A stretch of DNA of 64,000 nucleotides, from positions 1,612,001 through 1,676,000 of the forward strand of contig NC_081340.1 of assembly GCF_022539665.2 (NCBI RefSeq), read 5' to 3'. This DNA is from Daphnia carinata (Eukaryota > Arthropoda > Branchiopoda > Diplostraca > Daphniidae). Every line of letters begins with the position of its first letter. Position 1 is the stretch's first letter. A program made the translations under genes and the position numbers. This document shows positions 22,801-34,959 of the stretch, one piece after another. Below the pieces are notes generated by a model. It ran no database searches. It saw only the letters and a program-made list of their open reading frames with translations, and was not told where the DNA came from.

Positions 22801-24645
22801 GGATGGTAAGTATAAACATTATTATATTGGTTTTCAATTATTAATTATTGTTTATTAGATCAAATTATGAAGCTGCAGGCCCAATTATTGGAACAACACA
22901 AAATATTAGATAACAGCAAATCTAAGGATGGTAAGGCCTAATACGTAATGATAAATTTTTATTTATATTTATTTGCTTTTATTCATTTGTGTTTTGTAGC
23001 TCAAATTTTGAGTGTACAAGCTCAGCTAGGGGAAAAGAACAAATTGGAGTGGAACAGTTTCCAAACAGTGAAGGAGGTTTTTCCAAACTCATCCCTAACT
23101 GAACATGAGGATGAATTGGCATTAGGCGAACACAGTCAGGTACCTAAACTTTTCAAATAAGAATTCAAAATAAGTATAGAATTTTAAAAAACAATTATTT
23201 ATTGTTTAGTTATTAGTTTACCACCTGACAGTGTGTTAAAGTTAAATTCTGTTAGTGCTGCACTAAAAGAATGGTTAGTAATAAGTCCATGCAGCGAAGG
23301 AATTGAACAATTGTGGGACCGTATTTGGGCTGAAAATGGGTGTGGTACGGAAACCCAGAAATAGCACGAGTTCAACATAAAACATGAATTAGGTACTTTT
23401 CGGTTTTTTGTCTATCGAAACAGTATTTTTAATGCTATTATTTTGCATTCACAGAATTCTAGTGGGGGATCAAGTCAAGTCTAGAAGTGTTACAGGATGG
23501 AAGAGTGAGCCTACAGTTGAAAAACACTGAAAGTGCATTACCATTAAGGTATGAGGTAAAGTAATAGAGTATGCAAATTGTCTAATGAGAAGTACCATCT
23601 TGTGTGAATGAATCCTGTGTAACAGCAATCCTTTATAGTTCTGTTATAGCTAGAAGCCTCAAATAATTCTGCTTCTCTTGCTAAAGAACAACTTGTCCTT
23701 TACATTCAGAGTGTTGGTGAAGCTGGGTACTTAAATGGCCCTAAAGATGTTTCACTTCACTGGCATTGCAGCGATGAACATCATACATGGACTCTTTAGG
23801 TATGAAAGGATTTTTCTTCAAATAATTTTGAATTTATGACGAAGAATTTCGCCTCCTTTTTGCCAACCACGTCTTATCTACCAAAAAAAATTTTATCCAA
23901 TAGGAAAGGATTTTCATGTACTGGGAACACAACTATCAACAATGCAACATTCTACAGGTGCTAGTTTATCATTCAAGAGCCTTATACAATGAAGTTAATC
24001 TGCAATTTGTATGTCCTTTCCCAAGCTTCCACCAGAAGTTGAATCTATGAGTCATGTAAGTTCCATGATCAACAATTGATGTGTTTAACGGTGTTGTTTT
24101 TCTTTTCTCAATATAGGTTAATAGTAACATTGGATCTGAAAAGATTCTTAGTTGGGGCAAGACACTGAATAAATTGTATTGATTGGATGGATGACATGAC
24201 ATTGCTATACTTAATTCGGATTCCCCAGACGGTATTTGATATTAAAAAAATTGAAGTGCATATCTGGGCTCCCTTCTTTTCTGAAGCCCCGTTTCCCCTT
24301 GACTCATAATAAGCCCGTAGGGGGGTCATGCCCCTACTGTACGGTATATATAAAAACAACATATACCGAGGTTTGGAGTGCTCTGGCCGGAAAGGGGACG
24401 TGGGGTGCCGCTTCGTCCGATGATGTGTTCACGGAGGGTGACATGGCTGCCCACAAATCCGAACTAAAGGTTAATCGCTCCTGTAAAAATGTTCCAAATC
24501 TTCAGCTCTTCTTCCGGCTTCTCTTAGCCAATCACCGGGTAATCTCCCCGGTGGGTCAACAAGGCAGTGTCTCCCCCTGCCTGGGTTGACGGCAACTTTT
24601 GAAAGGGCTATTGTGCCTTTTTAAAGTTGCAAAAATAATTGTAGC
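22801..24645 (+). mobile_element. Repeat family copy C, remainder
   Basis: The copy continues after the hAT-like insertion. Its coiled-coil exon (MKLQAQLLEQHKILD) and an exon with AQLGEKNKLEWNSFQTVKEV are open here (22948-23160), which helps correct copy A. A later stretch reads SNNSASLAKEQLVL and GPKDVSLHWHCSDEHH, then breaks. The hairpin-rich GC block closes the copy (about 24255-24600). Several in-frame stops mark it as decayed. Confidence 0.6.
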
Positions 24646-25640
24646 AGAAGCTTGGGAAAGGCCATACAAATTGCAGATGAAAATCATTGTATAAGGCTCT
24701 TGAATGATAAAGTAGCACCCATAGAATGTTGCATTGTTGATAGCTGTGTTCCCAGTATGCTGAAAATCCTTTCCTATTGGATAAATTTTTTTTTGTAGAT
24801 TAGACATGGTTGGCAAAAAGGAGGAGAAATGCTTCGTCATAAATTCAAAAATTTTTCAAGAAAATTTCTTTCATACCTAAAGAGTCCATGTATGATGTTC
24901 ATCGCTGCAATGCCAGCGAAGTGAAACATCTTTAGGGCCATTTATGTACCCAGCTTCACCAACACTCTGAATGTTAAGGACAAGTTGTTCTTTAGCAAGA
25001 GAAGCAGAATTATTTGAGGCTTCTAGCTGTGACAGAACTATAAAGGATTGCTGTTATACAGGATTCATTCACACAAGATGGTACTTCTCATTAGACAATT
25101 TGCATACTCTATTACTTTACCTCATACCTTAACGGCAATGCACTCTCAGTGTTTTTTCAACTGTAGGCTCACTCTTCCATCCTGTAACACTTCCAGACTT
25201 GACTTGATCCCCCGCTAAAATTCTGTGAATGTAAAACAATAGCATTAAAAATACTTTTTCGATAGACAAAAAACCAAAAAGTACCTAATCCATGTTTGAT
25301 GTTGAGCTCATGCCGTTTCTGGGTTTCCGTACCACACCCATTTTCGGCAGACTTTATGGCAATATTAATCAAAGCCACCCGTCCCACTATGAAATGGATG
25401 TTGAAAAGCAAATAAAAACCTGTTGAGATGGATATCAGGAGAATCAGAATAGATCTCAATCAACTTCAGTTATTCCCTTCCCTATAGTACTTAGTGACAT
25501 AGAAGAGAAGACCTAAAATGCAAAGGTAAAAATATTGGGCATAATTGCAGTTTACCAAGCATAGTAGCAAAATAAAATAATTATCAAAGAAAAACATATG
25601 CACACTTGGGTTGCCGAATGGGTAAGTTTGATGCAAACAA
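24646..25640 (-). mobile_element. Repeat family copy D (variant 5' end)
   Basis: The inverted copy abuts the 3' end of copy C. It matches the family up to the ENGCG exon (about 25340). Beyond that its upstream part differs from A-C and matches copy E: an exon-like MRSILILLISISTGFYLLF and a shared segment ending at a TATGGCAA-type MITE end near 25640. D and E therefore form a structural subtype. Confidence 0.55.
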
Positions 25641-25659
25641 TGGTAATCCGTTTTACACC

Positions 25660-26520
25660 CCCCCCCCCCCCCCATTGACTACGCCAAATGGGTTCTTGCT
25701 TATCGGATCCTTTAATCGATTTTCGAAAGGCCAAACGATATTCGTTCCGAAAAAACGCAACTAAAAACGCACTGGTTTTCCGACATCATCGTTGAATTTC
25801 GATTCAAAATCATGGGTTTTTATAGCAATCCAGATTTCTGAGAAAATAAGTAAAGACAAAGTTAAGCTTGTTTTTTGTTTGAATCTGACTGAACTGGATT
25901 TTACCTAGATGGCGACACATGATGTCTTTGAAGAGGAGGAGCCTGTGTCTGTCACATCACGAGTCACGTCACGGGAAGCGAGTGGGTCGACAGGCAGCGC
26001 GTGGGCCGACGGGCAGATGAGTGGGTCGACGGGCAGCGAGGGGGCCGACGGGCAGAACGGGGGCTGACGGGCAGAGAGAGGGTCTACGGGCAATAACAGC
26101 GGGCTTCTTAGCGGGCAGAAGCAAAAAATGGATGGACGGACAACTATAGCGGGGGTGTTGACGGGCCGAGACTGTGACGAAAGGGTGGGCAAATGCAAAA
26201 AAAAGGTAGATGTTCCCCCAGTAGGCATTTTTGGGGGCAGAATGGGAGTTGACGGGCAGAGTGTGGGTTGACGGGCAGAGAGGGGGTCGACGGGTAAAGT
26301 GTGGTTGGGCAGAGAAAGCGAGGGGATGGCCGGCAGAAACAATGAGTGGGTCGGCGGGGATGAAAGGGGAACTCTTGATTGATGAATAGAATTAAGAGTA
26401 GACGGGCAAAAAATAGGCATGGGTCAATTTTCTTAAAAATAGCGTAAAAATACGCTAGCGCCAACTATCCCCCGGCCGTGGACGGGCTCAACGTTACTAG
26501 TAAATAAATAAAGTGAGAGG
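25660..26520. repeat. GC-rich imperfect minisatellite, GACGGGCAG-type
   Basis: Between about 25960 and 26420 the motif GACGGGCAG recurs many times with spacers of variable length (GTCGACGGGCAGCGAGGGGG and variants). The minus strand is open for 171 codons as degenerate SLPVDPLSARQP-like repeats, a by-product of the repeat. No gene signal is present. The segment before it begins with a poly-C run (about 25657-25672). Confidence 0.55.
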
Positions 26521-26690
26521 GTTTGCGGGCAAAAATAGGGAGTGTTTTAATATGAAAAAAGAATTAAAATTAGACGGCAAAATAACGAATAAATTAGGCT
26601 CAAATTAACGATTGACCGACTAAAATTAAGAAAAAGAAGCGTTAAAATGCGCTATCCCCAGGTCTTGCACGGGCAAAAGTTACTAGTGCG
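26469..26690 (+). mobile_element. Two Helitron-like 3' ends in tandem
   Basis: Two related segments end in CTAG followed by T: 26469-26500 (CCCCCGGCCGTGGACGGG, then GTTACTAG) and 26652-26686 (ATCCCCAGGTCTTGCACGGG, then GTTACTAG). A GC-rich stem-loop 8-12 bp before CTAG is the usual Helitron terminus. The stems here are imperfect and no 5' TC end or Rep/helicase is seen, so this is tentative. Confidence 0.3.
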
Positions 26691-26730
26691 TTGCTAAACG
26701 TAAAAAAAAATATTAATATAATTATAAAAA

Positions 26731-26790
26731 CATAGAATCGAACCCGAGAAATCAGCATGGTAGCCGTATACTAAGCCATAGCGCCATACT
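26731..26790 (-). repeat. tRNA-like unit
   Basis: The minus strand carries TGGCGCTATGGCTTAGTA (A-box-like) and, about 25 nt on, CGGGTTCGATTC (B box). Its arms do not form a full cloverleaf. Confidence 0.45.
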
Positions 26791-26859
26791 ACACTATTCC
26801 ATTGCTTCATAAGCTACCTATTTCAATGGGTGACACCCAAAGCAAAATTTGTTTGGGAT

Positions 26860-27095
26860 GTGCGGTCCTGGCACAGTGGTTACCACCTTCGCTTCGCATT
26901 CTGAGGTCCCCGGGTTCAAGTCCCGCCACCGCCAATTTCCCTCCCTCCCTTTCCCTCCAATTCATCATTCAAGATACGCAAGATTCTACTCATTCAAGAA
27001 AGAAAAAGAAGAAAGAAAAGAAGAAAAAGAAGAAAAGAATAAAAAAAAAAGAAGAAAGAATAAAAGAAGAAAGAATAAAAGAAGAGAGAAAAGAA
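26860..27095 (+). mobile_element. tRNA-derived SINE with GAA-rich tail
   Basis: The head TGGCACAGTGGTTACCAC (A box) and CGGGTTCAAGTCCCGCC (B box) are well preserved. A CCCTCCCTTTCCCTCC segment and a short body follow, then a 100-bp purine tail of GAA/GAAA repeats (26996-27095). The order fits a SINE mobilised by a LINE machinery. No LINE is visible in the window. Confidence 0.6.
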
Positions 27096-27099
27096 GAGC

Positions 27100-30000
27100 C
27101 ATGCCTACTATAACGGGGCTAAATGGTACACCAAAAAAGCCTTGCCAGGCTAAAAATGGCAAAAAAAAGCCTTGCCAGGCTAAAAATCGATCTGTAGTAC
27201 TGTTCACTACACGTTAAGGATCGACCCACAAACTGAAGGGTGGAGAAGAGGGGAACATTGAACGTAGGCTGTTCGTTAGCCTCCCCACGGCCTGAAAGAC
27301 GGCTCGTGGATGCAGACGCTTATGATCGGGATATGTGACCCAATTCGATACCTGTAAGTTTTTGTTGTTTCTTTTTGTATCTAACACCATTACGTACAGT
27401 AGTACTAGTAGACTATTTAAAATTGACAAATTTATATAAATTTAAAACTTCTTTCATATTCTTTCACCTACTCCTAAGGAAAATTAGCGCCACTTGGCGC
27501 GAAGAAAATCTACCTATCCCCCGGCGCTTCTGTGTTCATCCAGGCTGCTACTCTTCAAACATGGAGTCTTGCTGTCGCCTCTAAGAACCCCATAGTACTA
27601 CTTTTTCCAGGTTAGTTCCATAGTTAGTAATAGTCATCTTAAAAGAAAGAGTTAGTCAGGTGAAGAAATAGAAGTTGAAGTTCTTTTAAGCTCTCTTAGG
27701 TATGCAATGGAAGTTTTTGCATGCTCATAACTTTGTTCTATACGCTCAGAAACGTCTTCAGCGAGCTCGATTTGTTCATAGTTCTGTTTTTGGAATCAAC
27801 GGCGATATGGAACAACAAATATACACAACAGTATGTGGACAACAAGAAAGCTTCTGTTTGAAGAAAAAACTACATCAGTAACCAGTTGCAGGTTCTCATT
27901 CATGGTAAAGCTATATGATTAACTGACTTTTGCTATTCTTCTTTAGACCACATGTTTAATTCATCATATATACATATTTCTTTTCTTTTTGGGCATGGTT
28001 ATGTTAGATTTACATAGAAAACCGATAAGAGTTTTTGGACTACCGTACTGCTTTTTGCATGTTTGACGTTTATCCGTCGATATCCATGTTGCCATGGCTA
28101 AAACAACAAAAAGGTTGGAATCTAGATACTATGTGGTACGTTATTATACAAATATTTATTCATTAATTGTTTTCTTAATTTATTTTTGTTACAGCTTTCA
28201 CTTTACGCTATGTACTTCGAGGACTTTGCGTTTAGCTGTGAAAACCTTATTCTTCTATAAGCAAGGCATGTCGTTTTGAGATTCCATTTTAATCATTACT
28301 AAAACATTTTCAAAATTGTATCACATTTTCAGTGCGTCTTGTATTGCCAACGCTGCTGATGTCTGAAATAACCATGGCCTAGGTAAGGTTTGAGTCGTAT
28401 AATTCTTTTATGTGCTATATTAATCTGAAGTCTTTCTTATCTGTGAAACGAGAGCAAAGAAAAGGAAGCATTCGTCTTTAAAACAACCGACTACGCAGCA
28501 ACATGCAACCATGTATCTACCATTATCATAAGGGTTTGTTATTAGAAACACAGAGTTAAACATCCGGAATTGGCACAGCAGCAAAGCTTCAACTTCAAAA
28601 TAGTTGGAAGCCATACAAGTAATAGTATTTATTTAAAATTTTACGCTTCTCAATCTGAAGTTGAGTGCTGAGAAGCTCTTCCCGTATTCATATATAATTG
28701 AAATGTTCAAGTGATGTGAACGAGGTAGGACATCCATTTAGATCCAAATCATTCTAACATCTAGATATCTTGCGTAGTTTGTCATAAGTAATCCCTCAAT
28801 CGTCCTCCATTTTACTATACCATTCTATTCCACAAATTCAAAGTTAATTCCAATTACAAAGGGAACGGCCTCCTTGCGGATATTTATTTATTACGTATAA
28901 ATTTATCTTTGTTTAATGTATTTCTTTGAAAGTGAAAATGCAGGCAGAACGAAACGGAATCACTAAGAGCCGTTTTGGTCAGTGTGGGAACGGGGTGAAG
29001 TTAAATCCGGCTAAGGTCTAAAGGCGAAGCCTTAAGCACGGGATTTATTTAATAAATTTACAATTCGGGTGATTTTTTTTTTCTTATTTCACATCATGTA
29101 AACTATATACACACCTTTTGATTTTATGCTTAATAGGCTTTCTCGAATATACGCGGCGGATGTTTTAAAATTGCATTATGTCTGTATATTGGAGTAGGCC
29201 TATCGTAGTTTAAATCCCAGAAGTGTGTGATTCATTCCTCATCAGGGCAAAACATATAGTTAACAAGATGTCGAATTCAGTTGTCGATCGAGGAAGTTTT
29301 CAATGCTTTCTGTTGATTTCGTCGAAGGTTTTCGGCCGGATTGCACTCAACTCGTCCCCATACTGACCGAAATGGCTCTGGATGATTTCGTTTGCTTTCC
29401 AACAGACAAACATTCCATCTATTTCAAAGCGTGCTTTATACTTGAGAAAACCGAATACGCCTTGATAAGTCTCTGCACGTGAGGCCGTTTCCCCTGTAGT
29501 TGGAATGAAATGGTATGGTAGAATGGATGAAAATTAGATGAACTTGAATTAACAGATATTTTTCTGGATTTTTTTATCGCACACATCACGTACAGTCTAC
29601 ATTTTTCAATAGCAGTGGTACATATTAATCTGTCCTGATGGTGAATTAATAGAAAATTCTGATGTTCAATAATTCTTGAAATGCACAAAACTTATCTTCA
29701 AAGGATTAAGATTTTAGTTAGTGGTAATCTTAATAGCCATGTTTTTCTTGAATCGTTATAATATTTTTCCCTTCCAGATTACATTAAATCAAGGGATTGC
29801 TCTCCTACTATGATTACAACAAGGAGTCACATCAATTCCAAACAAGTTAACAATGAAGGTTTTATGGAAAAGCACTAGCACGTAACCTGGATGAGCCCGG
29901 CGGATCTCCTTAGCCAAGGTTTAAAATGTTTTCTCTGTCTGGCTGTTACGCAAAACAAGGGTGCGTGACACATACTAAATCGGGTGAGTAATTAGTAAAT

Positions 30001-31770
30001 AAGACCTATCGAAGTTTAATTATTCTCGGAACATTAAGAATCATCCTTATTTTCTTCTAATAGAAACTTTCTCTTTCTAGGTTACTAATATTGATGGATT
30101 TACATTGCGCCGGAAAAATTGCAGCTAGCATCAACAGCCGTTAAAGTATGTAAATAATATGTGAACTTGCGTCACCAGGAAGTGGGTTTTGAGGACTGTT
30201 TGATTTGCCCAAAATTTTTAGTTTCCCAAGGATCTACGTAGGCGTCTCCAATTGGATACGAAACATCCTACTGACTGTCACCGTTTTACAATCTGCTGAA
30301 AGGTAATAAACGTTATTCTTGTTAGACTACTCGGTATTCTCCTGCGTGTTATTCCGCGCTATCCGATTCAGTTTTCTCTGGGCTATTTTGAGCGTGTTTT
30401 ATACTTTTTACGTTCAATCGTCTGACTCTGGGGACGAGCGCAAAAAACTAAAATGTCGTTCTTTTTGGTCAATATCTTCATTAAATTGGTATTAGCGCAA
30501 AGGGCACACAGGCGTTCGCAATACCGAACCGATTGTTTTATATGTAAATGTCGTGTTTTTGTATCATGTTGTGTGACCGACAGTTGATCTTCTAGTAATT
30601 CGTTGTTTTGACTTAACCTTGTCATTTTGTATTTTCATTTTCTAACCGAGAAGACACAAGAAAAACCTGGTGATTATGTGTTGATATTTATACGACTAAA
30701 AGCTGGCAAGAGATGGGAAGTACTATTTTAAACAAAAACACGTAAGATTATTTATTCTTAAACTACAGTTTGATGCTGGTCAGACACGCTTGTAAAAAGC
30801 CCTGTGAAATTTCCAATCTAAATCATGTATTTTAATGGTAATACCGAGGTTTTTTAATAAACAACTTGTTCACTAATTCTTCTTCGATTCACTTTTATTT
30901 TGGTTGTTGAGAGAAAAACTAGATGTCGCTGTTGCGCTTCCAAAATGGTGGAATGTTTACGTGTGACAGTGGTGTAAGCAGTTAATCCTGCTTGAAAGTC
31001 TTTGTTAAAAATGTTAGACTCCAGTGAAAAGTTGTATAAAATTAAGTACTATTAAGTGTTTTATTCCCTGTGTCGTTTTGGACGTGAAGCAAACCAAATA
31101 TTTCATTTTTCATGTAACGGGCAATCTTGCAAGCTATGCAAGCTGCCAATTCCAAACTGTCACAAATTGCTCTGTCAAAGAACTATGACCTTAGCATTCC
31201 ATCATGCTACTCTGTTGCTCTATTTAGAGGTATGTAACTTGTGTGTGGCCGTTAATATTGGCATGATTCTGACTTTAACATCTAGCTTTGTAAAACTTAC
31301 AACGGAAGACATACTAACCAGTGGGAAGGTCACCAATGATAGAACCAACACACCACTGTCTCATTTGACTACCCTTTGCCTAGTCATCAGAAACAGCTTT
31401 AATCTGACTAGTGCATCATGTCCCTCTTTGTTTGGATTCCAATGATTAACCACTACCAACCAACTTACATAGAAATGGACATCACAGCCAGTCCTGTTTG
31501 GTATTTTAAGTTTGAGGCTTATCTACTGTTGCCATTCTTTAAATATAATATCCCATCGTAGGTCTGCCGAGCCTTCTCCTTCAGCAAAATTACCAGCCCA
31601 ACAACTTTTGCGTCTTTGGACAACAGGGTAAAGTAAATTTCCTTCCCTGTTATAATTATGCCAATAATATTATATTCCACATGTAGTAACGTTTTCTTCA
31701 TATTTATCATTTAGAACTATGCCATCATCTTCTGTTCCACGCAAAATTGAATCAAAATTCTAAGTTTTGC
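27100..31770. other. Gene-poor interval, only weak ORFs
   Basis: A short tandem GCCTTGCCAGGCTAAAAAT repeat lies at about 27140-27187. Possible spliced scraps start at 28094 (MAKTTKRLESRYYV, then a GT-AG intron) and at 31056 (a 129-codon frame with Cys-rich text and a GTATGT after LLLYLE). Neither shows a domain I recognise or a complete gene structure. The rest has no readable feature. Confidence 0.4.
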
Positions 31771-31775
31771 CCGTT

Positions 31776-32095
31776 CTTCACTTCATAATCCTTCGTCGCC
31801 TGGCTTTTCGCCCCGTCCGTCGCCTCGCCTGTAGCCGTCTTCGCCTCGCCCGTCGCCTCGCCCGTCTCCCCGTCTTCGCCTCGCCCGTCGCCTCGCCCGT
31901 CTCCCCGTCTTCGCCTCGCGCGTCGCCTTGCCCGTCGCCTCGCCCGTCGCCTTGCCCGTCGCCTCGCCCGTCGCCCCGTCTTCGCCTCTCCCGTCGCCTC
32001 GCCCGTCGTCGTCGCCCTGTCATCGCCTCGTGGTCACGCCGTCTACGCCTCCCCTATCGCCCCTTCATCACCTCGTGGTCGCCTCGTCTTCGTGG
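31776..32095 (+). repeat. CGTCGCC/CTTCGCC minisatellite of the hairpin-module unit
   Basis: CTCGCCCGTCGCCTCGCCCG-type repeats fill about 300 bp. The reverse complement (GGCGA, GAAGACGG, GAGACGG words) resembles the GATGGCGAAGACGG array at 36535-37125, which sits in the same position relative to a homologous hairpin module. The two arrays are therefore diverged versions of one component. Confidence 0.6.
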
Positions 32096-32133
32096 TATGG
32101 TTGTGTTTTGTTTTATGTTGTATTATGTTTTGC

Positions 32134-32459
32134 AAACTAACACGTTGGCTGCCACCCACCCACTTTGATCCCCTTTTTTTTTGTAGCTTGACAGGGACGG
32201 GCCGCGCTGTTCTGCTCCATGGTCTATCTGCCATGGGGTGGAGCAGCGCCACTGCCCAAGATTGGCCGAATGGCCCCTAGGCAACGCACCACAGGGAATT
32301 CCCTTTTTCGATGCGGCTGATGAGACCTGGGGTGTGCGTTCCCAAAAAGGTCTCATCGCCGTGTCAGCCCGGCCTACCCGGCCCCCTTGGTCGCTATCCC
32401 TAGGATAGCGACACTAGCGACAGTAGAAAATGGTGGCGTGGCAGCCAACGTGTTAGTTT
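32134..32459 (+). ncRNA. Closed multi-hairpin module, copy 1
   Basis: A perfect 22-bp inverted repeat (AACACGTTGGCTGCCAC at 32139-32155 with its inverse near 32438-32454, plus flanks) closes a 326-bp segment. Inside are successive hairpins: CTGCTCCATGG/CCATGGGGTGGAGCAG, GATGAGACC/GGTCTCATC, CCGG pairs, and GTCGCTATCC/GGATAGCGAC with a 3-nt loop. The copy at 36132-36477 keeps the hairpins with different arm sequences, while GGGGTGTGC.TTCCC, CTAGGCAA.GCACCA and CCTTGGTCG are conserved as sequence. It could be a structured RNA domain or a MITE with long inverted ends. AATAAA follows at 32546. Confidence 0.5.
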
Positions 32460-32545
32460 AAGTGTATCTGTGTATGTATTGTATGTTGTGTACTGTATTT
32501 TAAAATGTATGTAATAGTGGTGGATATGTGGGTGGAAGGAGGGAC

Positions 32546-32551
32546 AATAAA
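32546..32551 (+). terminator. Polyadenylation signal of the hairpin-module unit
   Basis: GGGACAATAAAAAC is shared with the second unit (minus strand, 36037-36042), and the homology extends to both sides of the hairpin module. The conserved AATAAA suggests that the whole unit (minisatellite, T/G-rich linker, hairpin module) was copied from a polymerase II transcript or is one. Confidence 0.4.
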
Positions 32552-32605
32552 AACGATTTTACACTATTTAATTTTGTATTTATTATTTAGCTGTACATTA
32601 ACTGA

Positions 32606-32666
32606 TATGGGGATCGAACCCTAGTATTCTAGCATGACAACCACATGCTTTACCATTATTCCAACC
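32606..32666 (-). repeat. tRNA-like unit
   Basis: The minus strand has TGGAATAATGGTAAAGCA (A-box-like), a GCATG/CATGC anticodon-type stem and GGGTTCGATCCCC (consensus B box). It lies just beyond the 3' end of repeat copy E. Confidence 0.45.
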
Positions 32667-32767
32667 ATGAACTTACAAATAACTAATATGCATTCAACAA
32701 TAAGCTAGTGTGTACTGAATATCTATATAGGTATCACAATCCGAAACAATGTTAACAAGAGTAGTAT

Positions 32768-32830
32768 GACATACCGGTAGCAGGCTGGCCTATGGTGCAA
32801 GAATTCTGTGGTTCAAATCCCAGACGACTT
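32768..32830 (+). repeat. tRNA-like unit
   Basis: The A-box region is degraded (GACATACCGGTAGCAGGCTGG) but GTGGTTCAAATCCCA (B box) is clear. It lies between the previous relic and copy E, as tRNA-like relics also lie in the A/B loop. Confidence 0.35.
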
Positions 32831-32984
32831 AAAATGGATTATCGAAGTAAGAATATTAAATGAAGAAAGAAATTAGAAGAATGCAAAGCAGAAAACACAA
32901 GACCAAGCAATATAAAAAAAAAGAAAGGGCAGAGTAAGAAAGCAGTTAAAAACATAAGTTTTGCTATTTTTTGTTTAAAAAAAA

Positions 32985-34720
32985 TAAATTGTATTGACAT
33001 TACTCTGCACATTACAATTATTTTTGCAACTTTAAAAAGGCACAATAGCCCTTTCAAAAGTTGCCGTCAACCCAGGCAGGGGGAGACACTGCCTTGTTGA
33101 CCCACCGGGGAGATTACCCGGTGATTGGCTAAGAGAAGCCGGAAGAAGAGCAGAAGATTTGGAACATTTTTACTGGAGCGATTAACCTTTAGTTCGGATT
33201 TGTGGGTAGCCACGTCGCCCTCCGTGAACACATCATCGGACTAAGCGGACCCCCACGTCCTCTTTCCGGCCAGAGCCCTCCAAACCTCGGTATATGTTAT
33301 TTTTATATATACCGTACAGTAGGGGCATGACCCCCTACGGGCTTATTACGAGTCAAGGGGAAACGGGGCTACGGAAAGGAAGGGAGCCCAGATATGCACT
33401 TCAATTTTTAAAATATAAAATACCGTCTCGAGAATCCGAATGAAGTATAGAAATGTCATGTCATCCATCCAATCATTACAATTTATTCAGTGTCTTGCCC
33501 CAACCAAGAATCTTTTCAGATCCAATGTTACTATTAACCTATACTGAGAAAAGAAAAACAACACCATTAAGCATCTCAATTGTTGCTCATGTGACTTACA
33601 TGACTCATAGATTCAACTTCTGGCAGAAGCTTGGGAAAGGCCATACAAATTGCAGATGAACATCATTGTATAAGGCTCTTGAATGATAAAATAGCACCCG
33701 TAGAATGTTGCATTGTTGATAGTTATGTTCCCAGTATATGAAAATCCTTTCCTATTGGATAAATTTTTTTTTGTAGATTAGACATGGTTGGCAAAAAGGA
33801 GGAGAAATGATTCGTCATAAATTCAGAATTTTTTCAAGAAAATTCCTTTCATACCTAAAGAGTCCATGTATGATGTTCATCGCTGCAATGCCAGCAAAGT
33901 GAAACATCTTTAGGGCCATTTAAGTATCCAGCTTCACCAACACTCTGAACGTAAAGGACAAGTTGTTCTTTAGCCAGAGAAGCAGAATTATTAGAGGCTT
34001 TTAGCTGTGACACTATGAAGGATTGTACCGGATTTATTAACACAAGATGATACTTCTCATTAGACAATTTGCATTACTCTATTACTTTACCTCATACCTT
34101 AACAGTAATGCACTCTCAGTGTTTTTTCAACTACAGGGCAACTCTTCCATCCTGTAACACTTCCAGATTTGACTTGATCCCCTGCTAAAATTCTGTGAAT
34201 GCAAAATAATAGCATTAAAAATACTTTTTCGATAGACAAAAAACCGATAAGTGCCTAATCCATGTTTGATGTTGAACTCATGCCATTTCTTGGTTTCTGT
34301 ATCACACCCATTTTCAGCAGTCTTTATGGTAATATTAATCAAAGCCACATGTACCACTATGAAATGGGTGTTGAAAAGCAAATAAAAACCTGTTGAGATG
34401 GATACCAGGAGAATCAGAATAGATCTCAATCAACTTCAGTTATTCTTTTCCCTATAGTACTTAGTGACATAGCATAATAGATATCCCTGCCTCAATTCAG
34501 AACCATACACCAATGGAAAAGAACACAGAAATGTAGCTGCTGTGAAAGCAGATCACTTTAGAACACATGATCAGGTATAGATCATCTACGAGGAAACCTA
34601 AAATGCAAAGACAAAAATATTGGGCATAATTGCAGTTTACCAAACATAGTAGCAAAATAAAATAATTGTCCAAGAAAGACATATGCACACTTGGGTTGGC
34701 GAATGGGTAAGTCTGATGCA
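32985..34720 (-). mobile_element. Repeat family copy E (variant 5' end)
   Basis: It contains the hairpin-rich GC block (about 33055-33400), a 70-codon frame (33855-34067) with SNNSASLAKEQLVLYVQS and GPKDVSLCWHCSDEHH, the ENGC.TE.. exon, and the D-type upstream exon (MRSILILLVSISTGFYLLF). Its 5' end meets a TATGGCAA MITE at the same place as copy D, so D and E descend from one already MITE-bearing copy. Confidence 0.55.
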
Positions 34721-34723
34721 ATG

Positions 34724-34896
34724 TATGGCAACCCGTTTTCCTTCCCCCCCCCCCCCCCCCCCAGAAAAAAAAAAAAAAATAAAATATCGGCCTTACTTTC
34801 TGTTTTACTCCTACCAACCGATAGATGGCGGTAGCAGTGAAATAGAAAAAAAAGGCCGATATATTTTTTTTTCTTTGGGTAAAACGGTTTGCCATA
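34724..34896. mobile_element. MITE, TATGGCAA family
   Basis: It starts TATGGCAACCCGTTTTCC and ends GGGTAAAACGGTTTGCCATA. The interior has a poly-C/poly-A tract, GATAGATGGCGGTAGCAGTG, and GGCCGATAT before a poly-T run. A second TATGGCAATCCATTTTACCC end follows at 34920. Confidence 0.6.
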
Positions 34897-34959
34897 GATT
34901 GCCATAGAAACTCATCGGGTATGGCAATCCATTTTACCCAAAATAGAAATAAAAAATAT

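Noticed and set aside
25905-26420. 171-codon minus-strand frame with SLPVDPL repeats
   Set aside because: It is produced by the GACGGGCAG minisatellite. No domain or gene signals are present.
31056-31445. 129-codon Cys-containing open frame
   Set aside because: Longer than most random frames here and with a possible donor inside, but no family resemblance and no second exon could be assembled, so it was not called a gene.
31767-32168. 133-codon Arg/Pro/Ser-rich frame
   Set aside because: It is the translation of the CGTCGCC minisatellite; the other strand and other frames are equally open.
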